Assembly: GCA_026826555.1 (NCBI GenBank)
Contig: JAKSZT010000142.1
Span: 388,075-452,074, forward strand
Origin: Tolypeutes matacus
Lineage: Eukaryota > Chordata > Mammalia > Cingulata > Chlamyphoridae
Reading direction: 5' to 3'
DNA: 64,000 bases
Shown: positions 1 to 11,862 of the stretch, piece by piece
Numbering within the stretch: position 1 is the first letter of the stretch
How the letters are laid out: every line of letters starts with the position of its first letter
The notes under the pieces: model-generated
What the model was told of the DNA's origin: nothing
What the model saw: only the letters and a program-made list of their open reading frames with translations
The model's database searches: none
Translations under genes and position numbers: made by a program

Positions 1-375
1 AACACAAAACACAACAACATAAGTGACGTGGGAGTTCCAGAAGGGGAAGAGAAAGGAAAACGGGCAGAAAGAGTATTTGAGGAAATAATAGCAGAAAATT
101 TCCAAACACTCACAAAAGAAATGAACTTACATGTCCAAGAAGCACACCATACCCCAATGAGAATAAATCCAAAAAGACCTACGCCAAGACACATACTATT
201 CAGAATGTCAAATGTAAAAGATAAAGAGAAAATTCTCAGAGCAGCAAGAGAGAAGCAAAAGATCATGTAAAAAGAAGTCCAGTAAGACTTAGTGCAGATT
301 TCTCTTCAAAAACCATGGAGGCAAGAAGACAGTGGTATGATAGAATTAGGAAACTGAAAGAGAAAAACTGCTAGC
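1..375 (+). pseudogene. L1 ORF1 C-terminal remnant
   Basis: Encodes the C-terminal part of the L1 RNA-binding chaperone ORF1p. Recognisable blocks are 'FEEIIAENFQ', 'VQEAHHTPMRINPKRPTPRH' and 'KDKEKILRAAREK', the RRM/C-terminal-domain signature. An in-frame stop/frame break lies at about 268-270; the conserved remainder continues in another frame to a TAG near 373. The N-terminal coiled coil lies outside the window. Non-functional. Confidence 0.9.
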
Positions 376-635
376 TGAGAATTCTTTATCCAGCAAAACT
401 GTCCTTCAAATATGAATGTGAGTATAAAGTATTCACAAACAAACAGAAACTAAAAGAGTTTGCAAAAAAGAATCCACCTTTGCAGGAAATATTAAAGGAA
501 GCCTTAGAACCTGAAAGAAAAAGACAGGACAGAGTGGTTTGGAGGAGAGTATAGAAGAAAGAAAAGCAGAAAGGATAACCAAAAGAGTAAAAAGAGAGAC
601 AAAAAGAAGATGACATATGAAAACCAAAGAATAAA

Positions 636-3600
636 ATGGAGGAAATAAATACTGCATTTTCAGTAATATCATTGAATGTGAATGGATTAAATTCCCCAAT
701 CAAAAGATACAGGCTGACAGAATGGATAAAAAAACATGAGCCATCCATATGCTACTTACAAGAAACTCACCTCAGACCCAGGGATACAAACCGGCTGAAA
801 TTAAAAGGTTGGAAAAAGATACTCCACATAAATAGTAAACAGAAAAGAGCAGGGGTAGCTATACTAATATCAGACAAAACAGACTTCAAATGCAAAAAAG
901 TGATAAGAGATATGGAAGGCCATTATGTATTAATAAAAGGGATGATCCTCCAGGAAGATATAACAGTCTTAAATATCTACACACCTAACCAGGGTGCCCC
1001 AAAATATATAAGACAAACTCTGGCAAAACTGAAGGGAGAAATAGACATTTCTACAATAATCATCGGAGACTTCAACATCCCTCTCACATCATTAGATAGA
1101 ACAACTAGACAGAAGATCAACAAGGAAACAGAGAACTTGAACAATATGATAAACAACTTAGACCTAACAGACATGTACAGAACAATGCATCCAAACTCAG
1201 CGGGTTATACATTCTTCTCAAGTGCCCATGGATCTTTCTCCAGGATAGATCACATGTTAGGTCACAATACAGCTCTCAATAAATATAAAAAGAGTGAAAT
1301 TATACAAAGCACCTTCTCAGATCATAATGGAACGAAACTAGAAATCAATAACAGACAGGAAAAAAGTAAATTTGCAAATGTGTGGAGACTGAACAACACA
1401 CTCCTAAATAATCAGTGGGTCAAAAAAGAAATTGCAAGTGAAATCAGAAAAGATATTGAGACAAATGAGAATGAAAACACAATGTATCAAAACTTATGGG
1501 ATACAGCAAAAGCAGTCTTGAGAGGGAAATTTATAGCCCTAAATGCCTATGTTAAAAAACAAGAAATAGCTAGACTCAAAGATTTAACTGAACAACTAGA
1601 GAAACTAGAAAAAGAACAGCAAATCAATCCCAAAGCAAGCATAAGGAAAGAAAGAATAAATATTAGAGCAGAAATAAATGAAAATGAGAACAGAACAATA
1701 GAGAAAACCAACAAAACCAAAAGCTGGTTCATTGAGAAGATCAATAAAATTGACAAACCCCTCGCTAGACTAACAAGGAAAAAAAGAGAGAAGAAGCAAA
1801 TAAATACAATCAAAAATGAAAGGGGGAAAATTACAAATGACCTCACAGAAATTAAAAGAATAAGAGGATATTATGAGAAACTATATGCCAACAAACTAGA
1901 CAGCCTGGATGAAATGGACAAATTTCTAGAAATTCATAACCAACCTACACTGACACAACAAGAAATACAAGAACTTAACAAACCAATCACAATTAAGGAG
2001 ATTGAATCCGTCATCAAAACTTTCCCAGCAAAGAAAAGTCCAGGACCAGATGGTTTCACAGGTGAGTTCTAACAAGCATTTCTAAAAGAATTAACACCAA
2101 TCCTGTTTAAACTCTTCCAAAAAATTGAAGAGGAGGGAAAATCACCCAACACATTTTATGAAGCCAACATCACCCTAATACCAAAGCCAGATAAAGATTC
2201 CACAAGAAAAGAAAATTACAGACCAATCTCTCTCATGAACATAGATGCAAAAATTCTCAACAAAATACTTGCAAATCCAATCCAACAGCATATCAAAAGA
2301 CTTCCACATCATGACCAAGTGGGCTTTATTCCTGGTATGCAAGGCTGGTTCAACATAAGAAAATCAATCAATGTAATACACCACTTTAACAAATTGAAGG
2401 AAAAAATGCACATGATCATCTCAATAGATGCAGAAAAGGCATTCGACAAAGTCCAACATCCTTTTTTGATAAAAATACTTCAAAAGATAGGAATAAAAGG
2501 AAAATTCCTCAATATGATAAAAGGCATATATGAAAAACCCACAGCCAACATCATACTCAGTGGGGAAAGGTTAAAAGCTTTCCCTCTAAGATCAGGAACA
2601 AGACAAGGATGCACACTGTCACCATTGTTATTCAACACTGTACTAGAAGTTCTAGCTAGGGAAATTAGACAAGACAAAAAAATTTAAGGCATCCAAATAG
2701 GAAAAGAAGAATTACAACTCTCACTGTTTGCAGATGACATGATCCTGTACTTAGAAAATCCTGAAGTATCCACGACAAAGCTACTTGAAGTAATAAATGA
2801 GTTCAGCAAAGTGGCAGGATACAAGATCAACATGCAAAAATCAGTAATGTTTTTGTACAATAGCACTGAAAAACCTAAGGAGGAAATCAGGGGAAAAATT
2901 CCATTTTCAATAGCAACAAAAAGACTCAAATACCTAGGACTTAATTTAACCAAGGAAGTACAGGATCTATATGCAGAAAACTACAAAACAATGCTAAAAG
3001 AAATTTTAAAAGACCCTAACAAATGGAAAGACATTCCATGTTCTTGGATTGGAAGAATAAATATCGTGAAGATGTCAGTCTTGCCCAAACTGATTTATAG
3101 ATTCAACGCAATACCAATCAAAATCCCAACAGCTTACTTTATGGAATTAGAGAAGGCAATTACCAAATTCATCTGGAAGGGTAAGCGCACCCAAATAGCC
3201 AAAAGCATTCTAAAAAAGAAGAGTGGTGTGGGAGGAATTTCACTGCCTGAGCTTGAAACATATTACAAAGCTACAGTGGTCAAAACAGCATGGTACTGGC
3301 ATAAAGATAGACACATCGATCAGTGGAATAGAATTGAGAACCCAGAAATATACCCTCACCTATGCAGTCAACTGGTTTTTGACAAACCTACCAAGCCCAC
3401 GCTGATGGGAAAAAACAGTCTCTTCAACAAATGGTGTTGGGAGAACTGGATATCTATAACCAAAAGAATGAAAGAGGACCCCTTTCTCACCCCCTATACA
3501 AGAATCAACTCAAAATGGATCAAAGATCTAAATATAAAAGCCAGGACCATAAAACTACTAGAAGAAAATATAGGGAAACATCTTCAAGACCTTGTAGTAG

Positions 3601-4442
3601 GTGGTGGTTTCTTGGACCTTACACTCAAAGCACATGCAACAAAAGAAAAAATAGATAAATGGGACCCCCTCAAAATTAAACACTTTCGCACCTCACTGGA
3701 CTTTGTCAGAAGGGTGAAAAGGCAGCCAATTCAATGGGAAAAAACATTTGGAAATCACATATTTGATAAGGGCTTAATATCCAGGATATATAAAGAGATG
3801 TTACAACTCAACAATAAAGACAAATGACCCAATTAAAAAATGGGCAAAAACCTTGAATAGACATTTATCCGAAGAAGAAATACAAATGGCAAAAAAACAC
3901 ATGAAGAAATGCTCAACATCACTCTTGATTAGGGAAATGCAAATCAAAACTACAATGAGATATCATTTCACACCTATCAGGATGGCCACTATTAAAAAGA
4001 CAGAGAACTACAAGTGTTGGAGAGGATGTGGAGAGATAGGAACACTTCTTCACTGTTGGTGGGAATGCAGAATGGTACAGCCACTGTGGAGGACTGTTTG
4101 GCAGTTCCTAAAGAAGTTGAATATAGACTTGCCATGTGACCCTGCAATACCACTACTGGGTATATACCCAGAAGAACTGAGAGCAGTGACATGAACAGAC
4201 ATCTGCACACCAATGTTCATAGCAACATTATTCACCATTGCCAAAAGTTGGAAACAACCCAGGTGTCCATCAACAGATGAATGGATAAACAAACTGTGGT
4301 CTCTTCACACGATGGAATGTTATGCAGCTGTAAGAAATGAAGTCATAAAGCATATGGCAACACGGATGAACCTGGAGGACATTATGTTGAGTGAAGCAAG
4401 CCAGACACAAAAGGACAAATACTGTATGAATGTGTTACTATG
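636..4442 (+). pseudogene. L1 ORF2 (endonuclease-reverse transcriptase), disabled
   Basis: ORF2p nicks target DNA and reverse-transcribes L1 RNA. The first 478 codons give an APE-type endonuclease ('SLNVNGLNSPIKR', 'QETHL', 'GDFN', 'SDHN') and the start of the RT region. The RT blocks follow, including '[13 protein letters not shown]', '[16 protein letters not shown]' and an FADD catalytic box near 2730. A C-terminal Cys segment lies near 4010-4080. Visible breaks are in-frame stops at about 2070 and 2685, a frame change near 3828 and another stop near 4192. The rest of the frame is long and well preserved, so the copy is fairly recent but inactive. Confidence 0.93.
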
Positions 4443-5439
4443 AACCAAATATATTGTGTAACATATTGTTTGATTCAAAAAAAATTTTATATGTATCCAT
4501 TACATTTAATTGAGAAATGTATATATTTATTGATCTGTGTTTAGTTTTTAGTTTTTAATTGTTTATATTTTCAATAATTAAATGTACAAATAAAGTTTTT
4601 AAACAAAGAAGAATATATATCCTGGTGTATTTGGGTGTAATGTTCTGTATATGCTTATTAGGTTTATATCCTCTAATATGTTACTCAAGGTCTTTATTTC
4701 TTATTAACTCTGTGTTGAGATGTTCTGTCTAATAGTGATAATTGTGTATTAATGTCCCCCACAATATATTTATAGAGACACTATTTCTCCCCTTAGTTTT
4801 TCCATTGTTTACCTCATGTATTTTGGGGTACCCTGTTTAGGTGCATAAATATTTATGATTATTCTTTCTTCTTGACAGATTACCTCTTTATTAATATATA
4901 GAGTGTTATTCTTTGTCTCTTACAATAGTTTTACATTTAAAGTCTATTTTGTCCCATATTAGTATATCTACTCCTGCCCTATTTTTGGTTTCTGTTTATA
5001 TGTAAAATCATTTTCCAACCTTTCACTTGCAACCCCCTTGAGTCCCTAGGTCTAACGTGAATTTATTGTAGATAGCATATCAATGGGTTATATTTCCTTA
5101 TCCATTCTGCCAGTCTGTGTCTTTTGATCAAAGAGTTTAATCCATTAACATTCAATGTGATTACCGTCAAGCCAGTACTTACATTAGCCATTTTTTCTTT
5201 AGATTTATACACATCATGTTTTGTTTTTTATTTTATTTCTCTTTTTATCCTTTTACTTATTCTTACTAATAACTCCTTTCTACACTCTTCTCCAACCCTC
5301 TCTCTCTTGTTCTTTCCTGCAGGACTCCCTTTTGTAGTTCTTGAAGGGAAGGTCTCTTCTTGACAAACTCTCTTAATTCCTGTTTATCTGTGAATACTTC
5401 TGAATGCCAGCTTTTTGGATTCAGAATACTTGGCTGGCC

Positions 5440-6330
5440 ATTTTTTTCTTATAGCACCTTAACTCTGTCATACCACTGTATTCTTGCCTTCATGGTTTCA
5501 GATGAGAAATCAGCACTTAATCTTATCAAGCTTCCCTTATATGTAATGGATCTCTTTTCTCTTGCTGCTTTCAGAATTCTTTCTTTGTCTTGAGCATTTG
5601 ACAATTTGATAAGTATGTGACTCGGGGTAGGCTTGTTAGGATGTATATTGTTTGGAGTGTGCTGTACTTCTTGGACATATACATCCATGTCCCTCAAAAA
5701 AGTTGGGAAATTTTCTACCATTTCCTCCAATAGTCCTTCTGCCCCCTTTCCCTTCTCTTGTCCCTCTGGGATGCCTTTAATGCATGTTTGTGTATGTCAC
5801 ATTGTCATTCAATTCCTTGAGTCCCTGCTGAATTTTGTCTATCTTTTTATCTATCTTTTCTACTATCTGTGTGATTTCAGATATTCTATCTTCAACATCA
5901 CTAATTCTTCCCTATGCCTGTTCAAACCTGCTGTTATGTGCTTCCAGCATATTTTTAATTTTTTGCATTGTGCCTTTCCTCACCACTAGACTGTTATCTT
6001 TTTATGTATGTTTACAATTTCTTCTGTATGTTCCCCCAGTGTCTTCTTAATATCCTTATCTCTTACTTCACTTCATTAAGTTGATTCATTATATTTGTTT
6101 GGACATCCTTGATTAGTTGTTCCACATACTGTATCTCTTCCTGTTTTTTAATTTGTTCATTAGACTGGGACATGTCTTCCTGTTTCTTAGTAAGCCTTGT
6201 AAAGTTTTGCTGGTGTCTAGGCAACTGTTTATCTTGATGGGCTTATTCAAATGGTTAGCTTCTCTTCCTACTCTAGGGTTTTATTTCATTTCATTTTGTG
6301 TTAAAAGTCTTCTCTGGCACTTGGTCCCAC
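5440..6330 (-). pseudogene. L1 ORF1 remnant in antisense L1
   Basis: The C-terminal 90 residues are open at 5449-5730 and read 'VQEVQHTPNNIHPNKPTPSH', 'NAQDKERILKAAREKRSI' and 'LSADFSSETMKAR', the L1 ORF1p RRM/CTD signature. Upstream (5730-6330) the minus strand is a degenerate coiled-coil-like stretch with several stops. Non-functional. Confidence 0.85.
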
Positions 6331-6374
6331 TTATCTATATTTTTGTAGTTGTCTGTGTTCCCCTGAAAAGATAT

Positions 6375-6900
6375 TCAGACCATAGAAAAGGGAAGAAAGA
6401 ATAAGAGAAAAAGAATTTTTTTTAAAGTTGGAAAAGGAACCATAAGAGAACCTGGCAAAATAATAATAATAATAATAGGAGTGGGGAAAAACGTAAAAAA
6501 TAAAAAGGAATAAGAATAACATGATGGGATAAATTAAAAAAGAAACAGGAAAAATAGAATAAAATGAAAGACTAGAAAGATGAGAAGAGAAGATAGAAAA
6601 TGAAGACCAAACAAGAGAAGATGGAATGAAAGAAAAACAATGGAAGAGGGGGGAAAAGGAAGAAAGGAAATAAATCGGTAAACTAAGGATAAAAAAAGAG
6701 GAAAAGGAAGGAAAAGAAAGAAGCAAGGAAAAAAGAAAAAAAGGGAAAAAAAAAACAGGCTCGCTCTCAGGCCACTAGCAACATCTCAGGTTGCCAGTGT
6801 TCACCAATCACTTTGTAGCCTGTCCTCCAGGTGTAGCTACCCAGGTGTAGAGAAAAAAATAAAGAATAAAAAAATTAAAAATATAAAATAACAAACTAAA
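6375..6900. repeat. A/G-rich low-complexity tract
   Basis: Nearly pure A/G on the plus strand (pyrimidine on the minus strand), including a short (AAT)n run near 6460-6478 and many 'gaaaa' units. It lies where the antisense L1 should have its ORF1 start or 5' UTR, so it is probably expanded low-complexity sequence inside that element. Confidence 0.7.
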
Positions 6901-7024
6901 AAAACTTTTAAAAAACTCAGTCTATAAGTTCCCTCTCATGCAGCTGCTTTTCTCTCAGCTCCTGCTCTCCCAGGAAGCCACACACAGATCCTCCCTACCT
7001 GTCTATACCTCAGGCCCATTAGAC

Positions 7025-7108
7025 TTTTTTTTTAAGGAGGTACAAGGGATCAAACCAGGACCTTATATATGTGAGGTAGGTATTCAACCACCACGCTACA
7101 TCCACTCC
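7025..7108 (-). mobile_element. tRNA-derived SINE (DAS-like), short form
   Basis: Poly-T followed by the complement of a tRNA-Ala-like head ('ggaggtacaagggatcaaa' ... 'gctacatccactcc'). The order of B-box then A-box complements shows minus orientation. It sits inside the 5' part of the antisense L1. Confidence 0.8.
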
Positions 7109-7744
7109 ACTGGTTGGGTAGGCTTCTAAAGGCATGCTGTCTGCCTCTCCCTGCTCACTTTCCCCTCAGGCCAGTTGGACTTCTGACAGTTTGCCAGCTG
7201 TCTCTCCTGGCTTCTCTCTCTCCTGGGCTGTTAGGTGCCTGCCAGCCCACCCACTCACAAATCCAGTTCCCCTCTTTCCAGGGTGGGTGGGGGTGACAGC
7301 CTTCCTGATCAGCTCCCGCCTTCCCTTTCCCTGGAGCTGCTTCAGCACTGGCACCTTCTTTTTTCACCCTCTTTGGTCTGCCCACCCTACTCCCCTCCCC
7401 CCTACATCTCTCTCCTCCTGAGTTGACTGGGTGCTGGTCGCACACCTGTTTGCCCCGTAGCTCCCCCACCTCAAGAGTCTGCTAGGTACCAGGATGCTCC
7501 CCTTGGACTCTTAGAGCTCTACCCATTCATTTTGGCGAGGTCTATTTGTAACATGAAGAGAGAATAAGGAATCTTCTGCTGAGCCCAGTAGCGGTCTGTA
7601 GTTCAACTACAGGCATCAACCTCTTCTTTATAAATGGTGTTTTGGTTACCATTAGGGACCATTGAAATGAACCCTTGAGTGAAAAGACCTACATCAGTAG
7701 TCTAAGTATACTTTTAGACCAGAGAGGTTTTTATTTTATTTTCT

Positions 7745-7880
7745 AAGGTTCAGTTTTCTCATCTTCTAAATCTGGAGAATAGTAGCATTTAGCTCATAGG
7801 GATGTTGTGAGTATTATATGAGATGCTGCATGTAAATGGCTGAATGTGTTAGCTACTGTTGTTGCTGCTACTGTTACCTG
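7745..7880 (+). repeat. MIR SINE fragment
   Basis: Contains the MIR 3' half: 'cagttttctcatcttctaaa', 'gctcatagggatgttgtgag' and a following 'gagatgctgcatgtaaa'. Ancient and diverged. Confidence 0.75.
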
Positions 7881-8610
7881 GCAATTACTAACTATGCTCC
7901 ATTACGAACATTCCTCTTGCTTCTCCTAGAAGTGGTCAAACAATATCCCAGAATCTCAGACAAGGAATTAAGACTTGTAGAGACTGGCCCTTCATTTTAA
8001 AATGAAGAAAGTGGTTCAAAGAGGTTACTCTGTTTACCTCAGATGCTGCAGATGAAGAATGGCAGTTCTGATGTTAGAACTCCTGAATTTTAGTTAAGCA
8101 TTATTAGAGAAAGAGAGCAAGAACAGACTTGCTGATCAAAAAATTGGCAATGAATCCATCTGAGACTTAAATTCTAAATATAAGAGCGCTTTCTCATTGT
8201 AACTTCCACTTCTGGTCAAAAGAGAATCACAGCAACTGGATTTTGTCTGAAACTCATAGAAATGAACAAAATATGTGAAACAAGTTTTCAAGACATTGGA
8301 CATCAGGCAGGAAAGCACAGTGACCACTGAGAGATAGGAAACAAATGAGGAGACTCCTATGGTTTGCCCCAGTTTACTACCCAGAGAGAGTTTCCAAGAG
8401 GCAGCACAGCGAGAGAGAATCCAGGTGGAATCTGTCAGTCTCTCTGGGTTGAGGAAATGTAACTGGGAGTCCAGGAAGTCCAAGGCAGTTCGAGTTCACA
8501 AGGCAGAGTACCAGAGAGAAGAAAGCTGCAGAGATCGAACCCCGGAGAGCTGCAGTGATGAGCTATCATTACCCATCTATCAGAATGGCTGAAGGAAAAA
8601 AAAAAAACAG
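7881..8610. other. Intergenic, no gene recognised
   Basis: Mixed-composition sequence with short open stretches only. The 8300-8600 part vaguely resembles an L1 5' UTR, but I cannot place it. No splice-supported coding exon was seen. Confidence 0.5.
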
Positions 8611-8614
8611 TAAT

Positions 8615-8795
8615 AATAGCAAATACTAACAAGGCTGCAGAGAAACTAGATCTCTCATACTTTGTTGGTGAAAATGTAAAATGGTTCAGCCATTCTGTAA
8701 AATGGTTTGGCAGATTCTTTAAAACCAAAATATACACTTAATCTACAACCAGTAATCACACTCCTAGCATTTATACCAGAGAAATGAAAATGTAT
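8615..8795 (+). repeat. Old L1 ORF2 3' fragment
   Basis: Resembles the Cys-rich end of L1 ORF2: 'tttgttggtgaaaatgtaaa', 'ggttcagccattctgtaaaa', 'ggcagattctttaaa' and 'catttataccagagaaatg'. Plus orientation, highly diverged. Confidence 0.75.
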
Positions 8796-8797
8796 GT

Positions 8798-9200
8798 GTA
8801 TTTAGGGTTCTTCAGAGAAACAGAATCAACAGGATATATATATTAGATTTATTATAGGAATTGACAAGTCTGAATTCCCTAGGGCACATTGCAAGTTGGA
8901 AACTTGATGAAGGTGATATTGAATTCCCCAAGAGAAGCTGGCTATCTGGAGTAGAGATAGAAATTATTTGTTCTGACTACTGAAATCATCAGCTCTGATT
9001 GGATGAGATTTTTTCATTGCTGAAGGCAATCTCCTTAGTTGGTTTTATATGTAATCATCCATAGATGATTACATAGATGATCAACTGACTAATGATTTAA
9101 ATCCACGAAATACCCTCATAGTAACAATCAGCCAGTGCTTGCTTAACCAAACAACAGGACACCATAACCTAGGCAAGCTGACATATGAATTTAACCATCA
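8798..9200 (-). mobile_element. MaLR/ERVL-type solo LTR
   Basis: On the minus strand it begins TGATGGTTAAATTCATATGT and ends with '...GTTTCTCTGAAGAACCC...ACACA', preceded by 'aataaatctaatatatatat', which supplies an AATAAA signal. The TG...CA ends and layout fit an old non-autonomous MaLR-like LTR. A 9-bp inverted repeat (gtaatcatc/gatgattac, 9051-9072) lies inside. Target-site duplication not convincing. Confidence 0.6.
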
Positions 9201-9214
9201 TAAGCCACAAAGGT

Positions 9215-9320
9215 TTAAGCCCTGGCTCCACCATAATGTTATCTTGAACCAGTTGTTTAACTCTGTGCCTCAGTTTTCTCCTAGAGTTTTGTGAGGATTA
9301 AATTATTTAATATATAAAGG
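9215..9320 (+). repeat. MIR SINE fragment
   Basis: Shows 'ccctggctccacc', 'tgcctcagttttctcc' and 'ttttgtgaggattaaa', the conserved MIR core and 3' region, with small deletions. Confidence 0.7.
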
Positions 9321-10221
9321 ATTAAAAAACATATTCTGAATATAGACTCCTAATAACCATTAACAATTATTATATTATAGAATTGGATACAAAATACTGT
9401 TCATATGTTCAATAACAACTAATTACTTGTCCCACAATTTCAGGTTTGCAATGATACTTCCAGACCCTTCCAACACATTTTCTCATTAGCTTTAGTTTTG
9501 GTGAGACTAGTCACCAAAACGGGTTGATGATGTAGTGCTAATTGCCAAGGGACATCTCTAGGGAGACCCTCTACAAAGGTGTAGCCACTGCTCAGCACTC
9601 CTCCCAGGGTCACAGCTAGGACATATATTGCATCATGATTTTATGTTGTATAGCTCCTGGGGAAAAAATGCCCATTATCCTTGAAAGAAAAAGGCATTTT
9701 TGCCCTGGTGCTCTTAATGAATATGGATAATAGAATGAAAAATGGGACTAGGGTAGAAAAGAAACAGTTGTGATACAGTAAAGAAGACCAGAGTGATAAG
9801 GTATCAATTTGCATCTGTGACTCATGGCAACAATAAAGAGCAGCAGCAATAAGAAGGTCTCCAAGAGGTCCCCTTATTCTACATCCATCTCAACTGTTCA
9901 GACCACTGCTATGGGAGACAATAGAGCTGAGCCATTTCAGCACTAAGACCCTCAAGATGAATTGCCTGAGTTTATGTGTGTAAATACATTATGTTATCTA
10001 TGAATTACACTTCAGGATAGTAAACTGGACACACAATGTTTGCTTTAAAAGGTTGGATGTAAGACATGATGGAGAATCTCTGGTTTAGAAGAATTAGTAA
10101 TGGTCAGACCTAAAGGCAGAGGATATTCTAATATGCTAAAGACTTGCCCAGGCCATTTCTTACTCCCTCACACTCGCCCCATCCCCTGGCAATCATTGCG
10201 CCACATCAGCTTCCCTGAATT
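9321..10221. other. Intergenic, no gene recognised
   Basis: Unique-looking AT-rich DNA. The only local structure noted is a 9-bp perfect inverted repeat, ttttggtga/tcaccaaaa with a 6-nt loop, at 9496-9519. Nothing supports a function. Confidence 0.5.
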
Positions 10222-10342
10222 GGTTTTTTTGTTTGTTTTACTTGTTGTTTGTTTTTGTTTTTTCAGGAGGCACCAGGAACCAAAGCTGGGACCTCCCATG
10301 TGGGAGGCTGGCGCTCAACTGCTTGAGCACATCTGCTCTCCC
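10222..10342 (-). mobile_element. DAS-like SINE, minus
   Basis: T-rich tail (gtttgtttt units), then 'ggaggcaccaggaaccaaa' and '...gcttgagcacatctgctctc', the complement of a tRNA-Ala-like SINE head. Confidence 0.8.
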
Positions 10343-10668
10343 AGGTCAATTGTAATGCCCTCTTAATGTTGTTTTTCTCTTTGACTTCATTTTATTCTCT
10401 AGTAGTAGAGGAGAGATAGTGCTCTTTCTCTGTGAAGCTCTGTGCAAGAGGACCTGGATGTAAAGATTAATTTGGATCCAGAGGTCTTGCTGCACTGTGA
10501 ACTTGTAATTTGTTGGGGTTTTTGTTGTTGTTGTTGTTGTTTTGTTTTTCAGTCTGCAGCTGTGGCTGCTACTGCCTAGTGACAGGTGACTGGAGATAAG
10601 AATCCAACTTCGACTTGGACTGAAATCTCTATAGCTATGAGGAATTTCTCTAGGACAGGAGGGACGAG

Positions 10669-10765
10669 GAAACGGATGTGGCTCAAGAGGTTCAGCGTCC
10701 GTCTACCATATGGAGAGACTGGGGTTCGATCCCCGGTACCTCCCGGTAAAAAAAAAAAAAAAAAA
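10669..10765 (+). mobile_element. DAS-like SINE with target-site duplication
   Basis: Head 'cggatgtggctcaagaggtt', B-box-like 'ggggttcgatccccgg' and a pure A tail. Flanked by 'ggagggacgag' (10658-10668) and 'ggagggatgag' (10766-10776), an 11-bp duplication with one mismatch, so the boundaries are exact. The intact A/B box sequence suggests a young copy. Confidence 0.93.
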
Positions 10766-10776
10766 GGAGGGATGAG

Positions 10777-11734
10777 AACAGCAGATGGGAAGGATGCCAG
10801 ATAATGTTTTATTAGTAAGGGCTCCAACTCTGCTGAGAGACAAGCTGTTATCTTTTTTCCCCCAGGGATTGTCATTCACATATGCACCAGATACACAAGA
10901 GTTGAGGGGTTGTAGTTTTCAGAAACTGACACATCATTTGGGATGACCCAATATCTAAGTACTGCCTCCTGTTCAGATCCCAGAGTTCTCAATTGTATGC
11001 AGAACAAAGTGCCAGTTTACCCTGACTAAACACAAAGGGATCTAGCCTATAAAGCTATTTGGCAAACATCTCGATAGTGAATGCTTCCTTCTAATAAGTA
11101 GTGTGATTCTTCTTACAGAAACAGTTCTAAAGACTATGCTTTGTTCAAGGGTGGCCATCCAAGGGACTAAGTAGAGACTGAAATCTAACCCATGCTTTGC
11201 TCAACAAACTGTGCAAACTGGCACAGAGTTGACTTCACCTAGAGGAAGAACATACAAAGGTGTTGTTTAGGTTTTTCTTGAAACCTAAATAAATGGCTTT
11301 ACATTTTAGTCTGTTTTAATTGACCTCATATCATCTTCACAACTTTTCCACCAAGTAAGAAAAAATGGAATTTATTACTCCTGTTTTACAATAAAATTGA
11401 GGCCTCAAGATGTTAAGTGATTTGTCTAAGGCCACATTGGTGGTAGAGCAGGAATGGGACTCTGGTCTGCTGAATCCCCCTGTTGTTTTTTCTCTTATAC
11501 TATCAGCCTTGTCCCTGAAATCAAATCCAATATCTTCTGTTCCAATTGAGATCATTCCTCATGGATTTGGAGAACAATTGGTTAGCACCAATGCTGAAAA
11601 ACGACCCTTACATATAAGAAGGATATTTTCCATTATTGTCAAGAACCATAACAAATCACACTTGTAAAATGAACTCACCCAAGCTGCTCACAATCCATAG
11701 ATCCTAACATTTCTAAACTTTGCGAGCTTTTCCA
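10777..11734. other. Intergenic; MIR-like piece near 11390-11480
   Basis: No gene. Around 11385-11480 'gaggcctcaagatgttaagt' and 'tctaaggccacattggtggt' resemble a MIR in minus orientation. The rest is unique. Confidence 0.5.
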
Positions 11735-11748
11735 CTCGTAATCCTTTT

Positions 11749-11848
11749 TTTTTTTTTTTTTTTTTTTTACCGGGAGGTCCCGGGGATCGAACCCCGGTCT
11801 CTCCATATGGTAGACGGACGCCGAACTTCTTGAGCCACAGCCGTTTCC
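11749..11848 (-). mobile_element. DAS-like SINE with 14-bp target-site duplication
   Basis: Poly-T, then the complement of the B box ('gggatcgaaccccggtctc') and of the A box ('cttgagccacagccgtttcc'). Bounded by a perfect repeat 'ctcgtaatcctttt' at 11735-11748 and 11849-11862, so the insertion is recent and its edges are firm. Confidence 0.94.
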
Positions 11849-11862
11849 CTCGTAATCCTTTT

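Larger units (their letters stand above)
1..4610 (+). mobile_element. L1 LINE, 5' end outside window, ORFs broken
   Basis: Autonomous non-LTR retrotransposon of the mammalian L1 family. The window opens inside ORF1. Then come a ~260-nt inter-ORF spacer, ORF2 (endonuclease, reverse transcriptase, C-terminal Cys region) and a 3' UTR ending in an A/T-rich stretch with AATAAA near 4590. Both ORFs carry disabling changes, so this copy cannot be autonomous. After about 4455 its 3' UTR differs from that of the L1 copies ending at 39.6 and 46.3 kb, although their ORF2 sequences are clearly homologous. Downstream it abuts the 5' half of an L1 on the opposite strand, which suggests insertion into that older copy. 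Confidence 0.93.
4620..7500 (-). mobile_element. Antisense L1, 5' part (5' UTR, ORF1, start of ORF2)
   Basis: Read on the minus strand this runs from a GC-rich 5' UTR-like stretch (about 7500-6900) through A/G-poor sequence into ORF1 (about 6330-5440) and then the endonuclease start of ORF2 (about 5150-4620). The minus strand contains 'RLTEWI'-type and 'CRLQEPR'-like L1 endonuclease equivalents around 5100-4950. The rest of its ORF2 is missing at the junction with the plus-strand L1 at about 4610. I infer that the plus-strand element inserted into this one and the remainder lies left of the window. The 5' boundary is approximate. Confidence 0.75.

Noticed and set aside
9496..9519. Perfect 9-bp inverted repeat as a regulatory hairpin
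   Set aside because: Isolated, no transcript context, and a repeat of this length is expected by chance in 64 kb of AT-rich DNA.
10669..10765. Genuine tRNA genes at the many 'ggttcgatccc' sites
   Set aside because: A-box and B-box words are SINE heads: they have A tails, duplications and imperfect tRNA folding, and recur about twenty times.
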